Below, one piece after another: positions 41,003-50,000 of a stretch of DNA of 64,000 bases. Numbering within the stretch: position 1 is the stretch's first letter; each line of letters starts with the position of its first letter. The notes below the pieces were generated by a model. It did not search any database and was not told the DNA's origin. It was given only the letters and a program-made list of their open reading frames with translations. Position numbers and translations under genes: made by a program. This stretch comes from Bifidobacterium vansinderenii (GTDB lineage Bacteria; Actinomycetota; Actinomycetes; Actinomycetales; Bifidobacteriaceae), in contig NZ_NEWD01000004.1 of NCBI RefSeq assembly GCF_002234915.1, positions 248,001 to 312,000 on the forward strand, read 5' to 3'.

Positions 41003-41412
41003 GTCTCCTCGACCGAGCACGACGCCTCGCCGAAACCCTCATGACCGACCAATTCACGGTCACCCACCCCACCGGGCACGTGACCGTGGACGGCAACGGC
41101 ATAACCACGGCGGAAACCATCGTGGTCTATCAGGGCAAAGGCAAGCTCCAAACCTCAGGCGGTATCGCATCCAACAAGGTCACCGCCACCGGCGACACCA
41201 CCAACGCCGGCGGCATCGTCCCCGAATGGGCGCTCTACCTCCACCTCCCCATAACCGCAACGGGAATCAGGGAAGGCGACATGGCCGAATGCACCAACGC
41301 GGCAGACCCCGACCTCATCGGACGACGATATCGACTCATCAACCTCCAATCCGAAAAAACCCACGCCACAGCGAAACGCTGGAACGTCCAGGAACTCCCC
41401 AAGGAGGACTGA
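40999..41412 (+). CDS. head-tail stopper-like protein
   Basis: 137 residues from ATG 40999. Small beta-barrel composition: DQFTVTHPTGHVTVDGNGIT, then LPITATGIREGDMAECTNAA and DLIGRRYRLINLQSEKTHAT. The size, fold pattern and place after the adaptor match head-closure/stopper proteins that plug the portal after packaging. Confidence 0.75.
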   Translation: MSLLDRARRLAETLMTDQFTVTHPTGHVTVDGNGITTAETIVVYQGKGKLQTSGGIASNKVTATGDTTNAGGIVPEWALYLHLPITATGIREGDMAECTNAADPDLIGRRYRLINLQSEKTHATAKRWNVQELPKED

Positions 41413-41780
41413 TGCTCATCGACACCAGCCAAGTCACCACGCTCGCCTCCAAACTTGCCGCAGCCCCCAAAAAGAAACAACTCCTCGTCACCGCAGCCAT
41501 CAAAAAAGGAGCACAAGACATCAAAACCGCCATCAAAACCGACGTCTCCGGCTCCTCCAACCGCGGCATCGCCAAAATCCCCATCGCCTACGAGATGAAA
41601 CAGGAAGGCGTCAACATAGAAGCCGACATCGCCCCAACAAAAGGCGGCGCCGGCAACCTAGCCAACATCGCCTTCTTCGGCACCTCCAAAGGCGGCGGAA
41701 CCCACCAATTCTACGAACACGGCAAGGAACAACTAGACACCATCGCCCACTACGTCCACCAAGCAGCGACAGGCCTATGA
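41412..41780 (+). CDS. HK97 gp10-like minor tail/neck protein
   Basis: 122 residues from ATG 41412. Lys-rich helix (KKKQLLVTAAIKKGAQDIKT), a central IPIAYEMKQEGVNIEADIAP and a C-terminal THQFYEHGKEQL segment. This is the HK97-gp10 pattern (small protein between stopper and tail terminator). Confidence 0.75.
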   Translation: MLIDTSQVTTLASKLAAAPKKKQLLVTAAIKKGAQDIKTAIKTDVSGSSNRGIAKIPIAYEMKQEGVNIEADIAPTKGGAGNLANIAFFGTSKGGGTHQFYEHGKEQLDTIAHYVHQAATGL

Positions 41781-42166
41781 ACTACCAAACCGCCAGACAA
41801 ACCATCCTCAAACACATCCCAACACTCACAGGATGGACCACCTACCCCGACGGCATCGCAACCGGACCACACCCACCCTGGATCGTCATCTCATTCCGAG
41901 AAACCACCAGAGACACCACCGAAGCGCTCGCCGTCACCACCCACCACGCCACACTCACCATCCGCGTGGTCGGAGAGTCCGAAACCGGGGTGAACATCGC
42001 CTGCGAGAAACTCCAGAATGCCATCGACGGGGTAAGCCCAGAAGGCATGAGCGCACTCGTCCCCGACGTGGACTCGGGAACCTACCCCAGCGAACTCCAA
42101 CAACCACATACCAGCACCCCATACATCATGAGAGTCCTCTCATGGCAAACCGGATGGACCGCATAG
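41777..42166 (+). CDS. tail terminator protein
   Basis: 129 residues. LKHIPTLTGWTTYPDGIATG, HATLTIRVVGESETGVNIAC and the C-terminal PYIMRVLSWQTGW fit the tail-terminator (gpU-like/HK97 gp17) fold that caps the tail tube. Immediately precedes the major tail gene. Overlaps the previous gene by ATGA. Confidence 0.75.
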   Translation: MNYQTARQTILKHIPTLTGWTTYPDGIATGPHPPWIVISFRETTRDTTEALAVTTHHATLTIRVVGESETGVNIACEKLQNAIDGVSPEGMSALVPDVDSGTYPSELQQPHTSTPYIMRVLSWQTGWTA

Positions 42167-42179
42167 AAAGGAACACACC

Positions 42180-42707
42180 ATGCCGAACACAGTGAACGCG
42201 CATCTCGAGGACGGTCGCCTCAAGACCATCTTCGTCGACGAGATCGCCGACGTGACCGCCCCGACCGTGACCGAACTGACCACCAACCCGCTCGACCTGT
42301 CCTACTGGCTCACGTCGGACGGTTTCAAGGCCACGCACTCGCAGGACATGATCGACGACGACCGTGAGGGCGCCGCCGCGGTCGGTCAGATCCCCGGTCA
42401 GGAGAAGTACAGCGACACGAGCCTGCAGGTGATCGACAACATCAACGTCAAGGCCGGCGAGGCCAAGGAAGCGAACGACGCGGTCGAGCGTCTCACGCAG
42501 GGCGTGAAGGGATACATCGTGCGCCGTCGCGGCCTGCCGACGGACGACGCGTTCGCGGCCGGCCAGATCGTCAGCGTGTATCCGGTGACGATCGGCATCA
42601 AGACGCCGGTCGCGCACGCCGCGAACCAGCGTCAGATGAGCACGATCAGCTTCTCCGCGGATCCGGGCTCGCAGGACGAGACCGCCACGGTCGCGGCGGG
42701 AAAATAG
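42180..42707 (+). CDS. major tail tube protein (short form)
   Basis: 175 residues with GAAAGGAACACACC upstream. Beta-sandwich tail-tube pattern with GAAAVGQIPGQEKYSDTSLQ and DAFAAGQIVSVYPVTIGIKT. It polymerises into the tail tube. The frame ends GCG GCG GGA AAA TAG, and GGGAAAA at 42698-42704 is a -1 slippery heptamer leading into a long Ig-domain extension. Confidence 0.9.
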   Translation: MPNTVNAHLEDGRLKTIFVDEIADVTAPTVTELTTNPLDLSYWLTSDGFKATHSQDMIDDDREGAAAVGQIPGQEKYSDTSLQVIDNINVKAGEAKEANDAVERLTQGVKGYIVRRRGLPTDDAFAAGQIVSVYPVTIGIKTPVAHAANQRQMSTISFSADPGSQDETATVAAGK

Positions 42708-43765
42708 CACCCTCAGCGATCCAGGCGTCGCCCGAGAGCCTGACGCTGCGGGTGGGCGAAAGCCGGGTTGTTGAGGTTCTCGTCCTCCCCGAGGGAGCCA
42801 GCCAGAAGTACACGGCCTCGATCAGCGACACGAGCGTGGCCGTGCTGGGGGAACCGGACCAGTCACCGGAGCCTGAGCCCAAACCGGTGACGGGAATCAC
42901 CCTGGACCGTTCGACCGCGAGCGGTGTCACGGGCTCGCAGCTCACGCTCAAGGCAAGCGTGCAGCCTGCGGACGCGGACGATCCCACGGTCACATGGAGC
43001 TCGTCCGCACCGGCCGTCGCCTCGGTCGCGGCGGGCGTGGTGCGGCTGCTGACCGTGGGCCGGGCGACCATCACCGCGCGTGCCGGCGCGTATAGCGCGT
43101 CGTGCACGGTGACGGTGACCGCGGCCACCGTGGCCGTCCAGTCCGTGACCGTGAGCAGTCCGGGCGGCGTGAGCACGCTGGACGTGGGGTCCACGCTGCA
43201 ATTGTCGGCGAGCGTGCTGCCATCGGACGCGACCGACCGTACCGTGGTCTGGTCATCGTCCGCCACCACGGTGGCCACGGTCAGCACCTCCGGGCTCGTG
43301 AAGGGTCTCACGGCGGGCAGCGTGACCGTCACCGCCACGGCCGGCGGCAAGTCGGGGAGCATCACCCTGACCGTGAAAGCCAGCACACCGACGGTGAAGA
43401 CGAATCTGCTGACCACGCCGCCGTCGCTGCCGTTGACGACGAACGGGGTGACCATGACCTCGCTCGGCGACGGCGTCTACCACCTGAAGGGCACCGCCAC
43501 GGCGTGGACCGGGTTCGCGTTCACCAGCAAGCAGATGAGCGCCGGCACATATTCGATCGCCGACAGCGGGAATTTGCTGACCACGAAGGGCCTGGGATTC
43601 TGGGTACGCCCCGACGAGCTCGACGGCCGACACGGCACCATCACCCACGAGTACACGTCGGCGTGGTGGCAGAACGCGCAGATCAGCGTCGACGCGGGGA
43701 CCACGGTCGACCTGGACGTGCACCCATGGCTCACATTGGAGGCCACGGAAGGAAAAACAACATGA
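42698..43765 (+). CDS. -1 frameshift extension of the tail tube protein: two BIG2 Ig-like domains plus a beta-sandwich module
   Basis: From heptamer G GGA AAA (42698-42704) the -1 frame runs 353 residues to the TGA at 43763-43765. An Ig-like lead-in (IQASPESLTLRVGESRVVEV) is followed by two full BIG2 repeats (VTGITLDRSTASGVTGSQLT and VQSVTVSSPGGVSTLDVGST, each ending in the G-x-A-T-I/V-T motif) and a C-terminal module NLLTTPPSLPLTTNGVTMTS. Only a fraction of tail-tube subunits would carry it. Base pairing GCGTC/GACGC lies downstream, less clear than at the capsid site. Its stop overlaps the ATG of the next cistron. Confidence 0.82.
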   Translation, partial: GKIAPSAIQASPESLTLRVGESRVVEVLVLPEGASQKYTASISDTSVAVLGEPDQSPEPEPKPVTGITLDRSTASGVTGSQLTLKASVQPADADDPTVTWSSSAPAVASVAAGVVRLLTVGRATITARAGAYSASCTVTVTAATVAVQSVTVSSPGGVSTLDVGSTLQLSASVLPSDATDRTVVWSSSATTVATVSTSGLVKGLTAGSVTVTATAGGKSGSITLTVKASTPTVKTNLLTTPPSLPLTTNGVTMTSLGDGVYHLKGTATAWTGFAFTSKQMSAGTYSIADSGNLLTTKGLGFWVRPDELDGRHGTITHEYTSAWWQNAQISVDAGTTVDLDVHPWLTLEATEGKTT

Positions 43766-44236
43766 CGATCATCAACGGGGGGGGGGATCCGTGTAACCGG
43801 CATGAAGCCGGGTGACACCCGAATCACCCTCAAGGCAGGCGGCGTGACGACGACCATCCCGGTCACCGTCACGCAGGCCGAACCCGAGAACCTGTGGCCT
43901 GCCGCGCCGCTGCCCGTATCGGCCAACGGCATCACGTTCAGCGACGCCGGCTCCGGCAGGATCCATGTGACCGGCACGAGCACCGGGTACGCGACGCTGT
44001 CCGTGAACACGAGCTTGCCGGGAGCCGGCACATACACGACCACGGGCGGACAGGGATTCAACGGCAGCGTCCTGTACATGCAGGTCAAGGCCGCGGGAGC
44101 CACGGTGCTCAACCCGAGCACGACGAGCGTGACGCTGACCGCCGCGCAGACGGGCAGCGTGCAATGCCAGATCGTGGTCGCGCCCGGCCAGACGGTCGAC
44201 ACGACCGTCACGCCCGCGCTTACTAAAACCGCATAG
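43762..44236 (+). pseudogene. phase-variable tail decoration module 1 (OFF in this copy)
   Basis: ATG 43762 (ATGA overlap with the previous stop; GGAAGG upstream) gives MTIIN and then a run of 10 G, after which the frame ends in 17 codons. With one G fewer, or two more, the frame opens to a 157-residue product, MTIINGGGIRVTGMKPGDTR onward, ending at 44236. The body is a BIG2 C-terminal half (GVTTTIPVTVTQAEPENLWP) plus a module of about 110 residues with the NGITFSDAG-x-GRIHVTGT pattern shared by its neighbours. Frame choice is thus set by the G count. Confidence 0.75.
43777..43786 (+). repeat. poly-G tract 1 (10 G), OFF
   Basis: Ten consecutive G, starting at codon 6 of the first module cistron. 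Nine (or 12) would place the module in frame; ten does not. Confidence 0.85.
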
Positions 44237-44277
44237 CCCCACCCGTGTGGGGCCAGTCCATCAAGGAGGCCCCACAC
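44236..44277 (+). promoter_or_regulatory. mutually exclusive hairpins around the module 2 ribosome site
   Basis: GTGTGGGGCC (44245-44254) can pair with GGCCCCACAC (44268-44277), a perfect 10-bp stem whose 13-base loop holds the AAGGA of the AAGGAGG ribosome site, directly before ATG 44278. Its GTGGGGC part can instead pair with GCCCCAC (44236-44242), which begins at the stop codon of module 1. Ribosomes ending module 1 could therefore alter access to the next start. Confidence 0.6.
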
Positions 44278-44799
44278 ATGGGGACAATCAACGTCACAGG
44301 CGTGGCCATGGGAGCCACCAGACTGAACATCACATCATCCGGCCAGCCGACGGTCACGGCGAGCGTGCCGGTCACAGTCCGCAGTCGTAACCTGCTCTCA
44401 TACGGGGCCGCCGAAGGCAATGGGTGGACAGCCACCATCAATTCGGACGGCTCTCTGCACATCTCCGGTACCGCGGCCGGCCAGTGGAGGGGGATCGGCT
44501 GGGCGTTCGACGCGCCCGTCACCACGGGCAGGATCAGACTGACGCAGCGGGAGAACGCGGCCGGGCTGAGCTCGAGCCTGAAATTCTACGACCAGTCGGG
44601 CCAGCGCGTCGGCGACCAGCTGACCAACGGCATGACCGTCACCATCCCGGCGGGCACCTCCCGATGGCGTCTCGAGCTGCTGTGCAACACCGCCACGCCC
44701 GCCATGACCGACACGGACCTGCACCTGCAGGTCGAGACCGGCGACACCAGCCACGAGTGGATGCGCCCCGACGTCACGAACCTCTCGGTGGGGGCTTAG
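44278..44799 (+). CDS. phase-variable tail decoration module 2, first half (ON), truncated at a G-tract
   Basis: 173 residues from ATG 44278. INVTGVAMGATRLNITSSGQ (BIG2-like lead-in) then NLLSYGAAEGNGWTATINSD followed by GSLHISGTAAGQW: the shared module. It stops at TCG GTG GGG GCT TAG. With four instead of five G after GT, the frame would continue as LSVGLSLASLW into a second module ending at 45154, giving 291 residues. Function probably surface carbohydrate binding; this is inferred from fold pattern and context. Confidence 0.75.
   Translation: MGTINVTGVAMGATRLNITSSGQPTVTASVPVTVRSRNLLSYGAAEGNGWTATINSDGSLHISGTAAGQWRGIGWAFDAPVTTGRIRLTQRENAAGLSSSLKFYDQSGQRVGDQLTNGMTVTIPAGTSRWRLELLCNTATPAMTDTDLHLQVETGDTSHEWMRPDVTNLSVGA
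44790..44794 (+). repeat. poly-G tract 2 (5 G after GT), OFF for the second half of module 2
   Basis: TCGGTGGGGGCTTAG: five G follow an interrupting T. Four (or seven) G would join the two half-modules. The position equals that of tract 4 in the next cistron, where the run is uninterrupted. Confidence 0.65.
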
Positions 44800-44800
44800 T

Positions 44801-45154
44801 CTAGCCAGCCTGTGGCCCGCCGTCGCCGGTGGCACCAAAAACGGGGTCACCCTGACCGCCGGGACGGACGGCTCGTACACGACCGGCGGCACGTGGGACA
44901 AGTGGACCACGTTCGAGTCCACGGCCACTCTCGAGGCCGGGCTCTACACGATCGAGGGAACCACGGGCCTGACCTCGCTGTCCTCGTGGGATCTGATCCT
45001 GCAGGTCGCACCCTATCCCAGCGGCGACGCGATCATCAAGCCCGGCACCCCCAGCGCCCGCCTGGACGCGGGACTCTACCGATGCCAGATCAACATCAAC
45101 AGCCAGGACGCGATCGGCCGCACCCTCACGCCCCGACTCACCAGAATCAACTAG
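44801..45154 (+). pseudogene. out-of-frame second half of module 2
   Basis: In the frame of CTA at 44801 an uninterrupted 117 codons read LASLWPAVAGGTKNGVTLTA, then GSYTTGGTWDKWTTFESTAT and end LTPRLTRIN. The start of this module (LASLWPA) matches that of the last cistron (LTSLWPAFA). There is no start codon with a ribosome site, so it depends on frame restoration at tract 2. Confidence 0.68.
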
Positions 45155-45168
45155 AAGGAGCACACCAT

Positions 45169-45702
45169 ATGAGCAAGAATCGCATCGGGGGGGGGCTTAG
45201 CGTCACCGGCCTGAAACGAGGCCGGACCACACTCACCCTCACGGCCGGAAACGCCACACAGACCGTGCCGGTCACCGTGCTGAGCCGTAACCTGCTCGCC
45301 TACGGGCCCGCCAGCGCGAACGGCCTGACCGTCACCGTCAACCAGGACGGCAGCCTGCACGTCAGCGGCCAGACCACGGCCGCCAACCAGGGCCTCAAAT
45401 GGCGGTTCCCCATCCCCGACGACGTCAAGGGCAAAACCGTCACCTACAAGCTCAGCACAGCGCCGGCCGGCGTGTACTGCTACGCGCAGGCCAGGAACGC
45501 GAGCGGCGTGCTGGCCACGCTGCTCTCCTCGACCCCGACCCAAGCCCTGCCCGAGACGGCCACCGAGATCGAGTTCAGGGTCGCGTCCAACACCACCAAC
45601 CCGATCGACGGGGACATCAAGGTCATGGTCGAACCCGGCGAAAACGCCAGCACATGGATGAGCCCCGACACGCTGGATCTCTCGGGGGGGGGCTTGAGCT
45701 GA
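45169..45702 (+). CDS. phase-variable tail decoration module 3, first half (ON)
   Basis: 177 residues from ATG 45169, with AGAAGGAG upstream. MSKNRIGGGLSVTGLKRGRT reads through a 9-G tract in frame, then the lead-in TLTLTAGNATQTVPVTVLSR and module NLLAYGPASANGLTVTVNQD-GSLHVSG. It stops shortly after a second 9-G tract (LDLSGGGLS). One added G would extend it to 294 residues with the downstream module. The similar predicted full lengths of cistrons 2 and 3 (291 and 294) support the idea that the long forms are real. Confidence 0.76.
   Translation: MSKNRIGGGLSVTGLKRGRTTLTLTAGNATQTVPVTVLSRNLLAYGPASANGLTVTVNQDGSLHVSGQTTAANQGLKWRFPIPDDVKGKTVTYKLSTAPAGVYCYAQARNASGVLATLLSSTPTQALPETATEIEFRVASNTTNPIDGDIKVMVEPGENASTWMSPDTLDLSGGGLS
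45187..45195 (+). repeat. poly-G tract 3 (9 G), ON
   Basis: Nine G starting at codon 7 of the third module cistron. Three GGG codons keep the module in frame; any change not a multiple of three would switch it off near the N-terminus. Confidence 0.85.
45684..45692 (+). repeat. poly-G tract 4 (9 G), OFF for the second half of module 3
   Basis: TCGGGGGGGGGCTTGAGCTGA: nine G lead to a stop three codons later. Ten (or seven) G give LSGGGLELTSLWPAF and open the rest of the cistron. Confidence 0.85.
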
Positions 45703-46052
45703 CCAGCCTGTGGCCGGCGTTCGCCGCTGAGCGTGGAGGCGTAACCCTCACCCCGAACGCCGACGGCTCGTTCACGCTCAACGGCACCGCCACGGCCGGC
45801 ACCCAGCTGTTCACGTCGGGACAAAAACTCGCGGCCGGCATCTACCGGCTGGCCGTCCAGCCGGAGGGTCTGCCGGTGGCCTGCCGCGTCCACGACAGCC
45901 AGTCCGACACCAAGATCGACAGCACCGGCCCCGCGAAACAGTTCACCATCCCCACGGACACGACCAGCGTCAGCTACCAGTTCCTACCCAACAGCGGCGC
46001 CACGTTCACCGACACCACCGTCACCCCGACACTCGTCAGACTCGACAACTAA
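45703..46052 (+). pseudogene. out-of-frame second half of module 3
   Basis: An open frame of about 115 codons starting LELTSLWPAFAAERGGVTLT, then NADGSFTLNGTATAGTQLFT, ending TLVRLDN. It is homologous in pattern to the other modules. It has no start of its own and needs a changed G count at tract 4. Confidence 0.7.
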
Positions 46053-46139
46053 CGCTCCCCACACGCTTACGCTGATTCCCCTTGAGCGTGCGGGAACCCT
46101 AACCACAGGGGAATCACATGGGATCAAGGAGAATCAACC

Positions 46140-46658
46140 ATGGGCATCACCGTCCAGCAGCCGATCGGCTCGCACCGGATCGTCACCGACCTCAACAGTC
46201 TGCGCGAAAGCATCGTGCTCGCCGACCGGATCACCCACCTCGAGCCCACGGACGGCATGACCGAAACCGAGGCCGCCACGGCACGCGAGGAACGCGAAAC
46301 CCTGACCGCGCGCCTGCGCGAACTCGCCTCCAGGGTCGACGAGAGCACCATCACGATCCGTCTGCGCGGCATGCGCTCGACCGAATGGAACATGGACGTC
46401 ATGGCATGCACGCGCATGGTCGACGGCAAGCCCGTCAAGGACGGCAACAAGCTCCTCATGATGTGCCTGCCCGGCATGGTCGAAGGCATCGTCAACCACG
46501 AGGGCAACAACGTGACCATGAGCGAACAGGACATCAAGGCGCTGGTCGAAAGCCTCGCCGACACGCAGGCGTACGAGCTGCTGCAGACCATGCAGACCCT
46601 CAACAGTCCCGCCACCAGCCTCCCAAAAGACGTGACCAGCCTGCTGCAGACCATCTAG
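46140..46658 (+). CDS. tail assembly chaperone, short form (gpG-like)
   Basis: 172 residues with AAGGAGAATCAACC upstream. Helical protein (ATAREERETLTARLRELASR, TMSEQDIKALVESLADTQAY) located just before the tape measure gene, the gpG position. Near the end CTC CCA AAA GAC carries the -1 heptamer CCCAAAA at 46622-46628. Confidence 0.88.
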   Translation: MGITVQQPIGSHRIVTDLNSLRESIVLADRITHLEPTDGMTETEAATAREERETLTARLRELASRVDESTITIRLRGMRSTEWNMDVMACTRMVDGKPVKDGNKLLMMCLPGMVEGIVNHEGNNVTMSEQDIKALVESLADTQAYELLQTMQTLNSPATSLPKDVTSLLQTI

Positions 46659-47056
46659 CCGGCCTGTTGGGTTCGGATCCGGACCTGTTGGCCCGCCTGC
46701 GCTGCGCACGCAGTCTGGGGATGAGCCTGAAACGGTTCGACGGGTGGACGCCCACACGCGACGACCCTGTCGAATGGGACGAACGGGAACGATTGTGGAT
46801 GCTCGCCCTGCAGGCGTATGAGGACCGGTTGTGCCCGATCTGCGGCATGGACTCGGCGATCTGCCATGACCAGGACCGGTTCGAGGAATTGCACGCGCAG
46901 GGCCGGGTGGAACTGTGCTTCGCCCAGTACGAGCGCAACCGTGCGCTGGGCGAATACCGGGATTCGGGCGCCCCGGACCCGCTGGCCGACGGTGCGGTCA
47001 CGGTCGGACTGACCATGCCGTCGATGATGGAGGAGGAGACGATCTCATGGCGTTGA
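46622..47056 (+). CDS. -1 frameshift product of the tail assembly chaperone (gpT-like part)
   Basis: From C CCA AAA the -1 frame reads RRDQPAADHLAGLLGSDPDL and continues through LRCARSLGMSLKRFDGWTPT and WDERERLWMLALQAYEDRLC to the TGA at 47054-47056, giving a fusion of about 305 residues. The GT ratio controls tape-measure coating in lambda-like tails. The extension contains a C-x2-C (LCPICGMDSAICHDQDRFEE) that is typical of actinophage gpT. It overlaps the tape measure start by 10 bp. Confidence 0.87.
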   Translation, partial: PKRRDQPAADHLAGLLGSDPDLLARLRCARSLGMSLKRFDGWTPTRDDPVEWDERERLWMLALQAYEDRLCPICGMDSAICHDQDRFEELHAQGRVELCFAQYERNRALGEYRDSGAPDPLADGAVTVGLTMPSMMEEETISWR

Positions 47057-50000
47057 ACGAGAACATCATGATCCGGCTCATGGCCGACACGAGCAACTAC
47101 ACCACGAAGATGGCCGCCGCGTCCAAGCAGGCGCAGCAGTTCGGTACCGCGCTCGAGAAGCCCATGACCACGCAGGAGAAGCTCGCCGCGGGAGCCACCA
47201 AGGCCGGGCTCGCGATCGGCGCGGTCAGCGCGGCGATCGGCGTGGCCGCGGTCACCACGTTCGCCCAGTTCGACGCCGCCATGTCGACGGTGCAGGCCAA
47301 CACCGGCGCCAGCGCGAAGGAGATGGACCAGCTGCGGCAGGCCGCGATCGACGCCGGCGCCAACACCGTGTACAGTGCGTCCGAGGCCGCGGACGCGATC
47401 AACGAGCTCGGCAAGGCCGGCATGAGCACCAGCGATATCCTCGCGGGTGGTCTGACCGGCGCCCTGAACCTCGCCGCCTCGGATGGCATGCAGGTCGCCG
47501 AGGCCGCCGAGCTCATGAGCTCGGCCATGGCCCAGTTCAATCTGACCGGCTCGGACGCCGGGCGCGTCGCCGACGCGCTGGCAGCGGGCGCCGGCAAGGC
47601 GCAGGGTTCGGCCCGTGATCTCGGCTACGCTTTGCAGCAGTCCGGAATGGTCGCCAACAGTTTCGGCATCGGCATGGAGGAGACGGTGGGCACGCTCACC
47701 GCGTTCGCCAACGCCGGCATGATCGGCTCCGACGCCGGCACCAGCCTGAAGACCATGCTCATCGCCCTCGCCAACCCATCCGACAAGGCCGCGGCCCTGA
47801 TGGACGAGCTCGGCATCAACGCATACGACGCGCAGGGCAACTTCATCGGCCTGTCCGCGCTGGCCGGCCAACTGCAGGCCCAGTTGGGCGGGCTCACGCA
47901 GGAGCAGCGCAACCAGGCATTGGCCACCATATTCGGCTCCGACGCGATCCGCTCCGCGAACGTCCTGTACAACGAGGGCGCAGACGGCATCAGCGAATGG
48001 ACGGACGCGGTGGCCGACAGCGGGTTCGCGGCCGAACAGGCCGCCGCCAAGAACAACAACCTGAAGGGCGATCTCGAGAACCTGTCCGGTTCGGTCGAGT
48101 CGATGCTCATCACCATCGGCTCCGGCGCCGACGGCCCCCTACGCTCCATGGTCCAGACGATCGACATGCTCGTCGACGCGTTCAGTGATCTGCCCGCCCC
48201 CGTCCAGCAGGGCACGGTCATGTTCGGCCTGATGGTCGGCGCGACCGCGGGACTCCACCAGATGTTCGGCGACCTCGCCTCCTCCAGCAGCCAGACCAGC
48301 CGCAGCCTCGGCCTCATGCTCGACCCCGTGCAACGCCTGAACGCGGCAGCACCCCAGCTGTCGTCGGGATTCCGCCAACTCGCCTCGGCGGCCACGGGCG
48401 GAGGGGCCGGCATCCAGAGCCTGTCCGGCACCGCGTCACGCGCGCAGGCCGCCATGGGAGGCTTGAAGAGCATCGGCTCGGGTGTGGTCAGCCTGCTGGG
48501 CGGACCGTGGGGCATCGCCCTGACCGTCGCCGGCGCCGCGCTGACCGCGTGGGCCAGCAAGGCCCGACAGGCCAAACAGGACGCCCAGCAGCTCCAGTCC
48601 GCGTTGGAGAACGCGTCGGACGTGGGCGAGACGATGGTCCACATGACCCAGCAGATCGATTTCAGCTGGCTCGACAGGATGCAGACCGGCAGCTCGAACA
48701 TGAGCGAACTGCTCGACAAGGCCGGCATCAGCATGGAAACGTTCGTGCGTGCCGCGCAGGGCTCCAAGGACGCGATCAACGAGGTCAACGAGGCGCTCAA
48801 AAACATGAACGCCGAGGGCGGGGACTCGTCCATGACCCCCGCCGCCACGAAGATCAGGGACAGTCTCAACGAATTGTCCGAGGCGTACGGGACCGCGACC
48901 AAGGGCGCCGCCGAATCCAAGGAGGCGACCGACGCGCTCAGCTCGTCCAGCGGCGAGGCCTCCGACGCGCAAAGCCAGCTCGCCTCCAGCGCGACCGAGA
49001 CCGCGGACGCCGAAAGCATCCTCACCGACGCGATGGGCGCGACCGAGGACGCCGTCAGCGAGACCGCCGGCGCATGGGGCGAGGTCATTTCGGCCATGGA
49101 AACCTACTACGGGTTCAGCCTGAACGCGTCCGACGCGCTGATCGCCATGCACTCAGCGTTCGACAAGGCCACCGAAGCCGCCAGGGAGAACGGCGCCACG
49201 CTCGACCTGAACACGGAGAAGGGACGCAACAACCAGAGCGCCCTGAACGACGTGGCCCAGTCCGCGTTGAAGGCCGCGCAGGCGCAGGCCGAGAACGGCG
49301 CCAGCATGGACGACATCAACGCCACCCTCGACGACGCGCACAACCGGTACGTCGAGGCCGCGATGGCCATGGGCATGACACCCGGAGCCGCGGCGGCCGC
49401 CGCCGACGCGGCGGGACTGACCAGCGAGGCATTCCAAAAGCTCGCGGACAGGGTCGGCATGGTGCCCGACGACAAAAACATCAAGGTCACCCTGACCGAC
49501 GAGGCAAGCCGGAAGTTCGACGAGCTGAAGCTGCGCATCGAGGCCACGCCCGACGGAAAGAACGTCGTCATCAGCGGCGACAACACCACGGCCATGCAGG
49601 CCATCGCCGCCGTTACCGACGCGACCATCGACCCCAAGACCGGAACTCTCAATCTCGATAAAAGCCAGTACGACATCGCCCTCGCATTGGCGAACGGTGC
49701 GAAGATCGACCCGAAGACCGGTAAGCTGCTCGGCGACAACAACGATTTCTGGAACAAGCTCGCCCAGGCCAACGGGTGGAAGATCGAAGAACACACCGGC
49801 GTCATCAGCGGCGACAACGGCCCGTTCTACGCGTCCAAGACCGCGGTCGACGCGGTCCGCATCGGAGGCAAGAGCGTCAGCATCACCGCCGAGGACGCCG
49901 CAACCGCGATCATCAACGCGGTCGACGCGAAGAAGATCAGCGACAAGTATTTCACGATCTACGCGCGAAGCAACATGAGTGATCTGAACGGTGACGCGTC

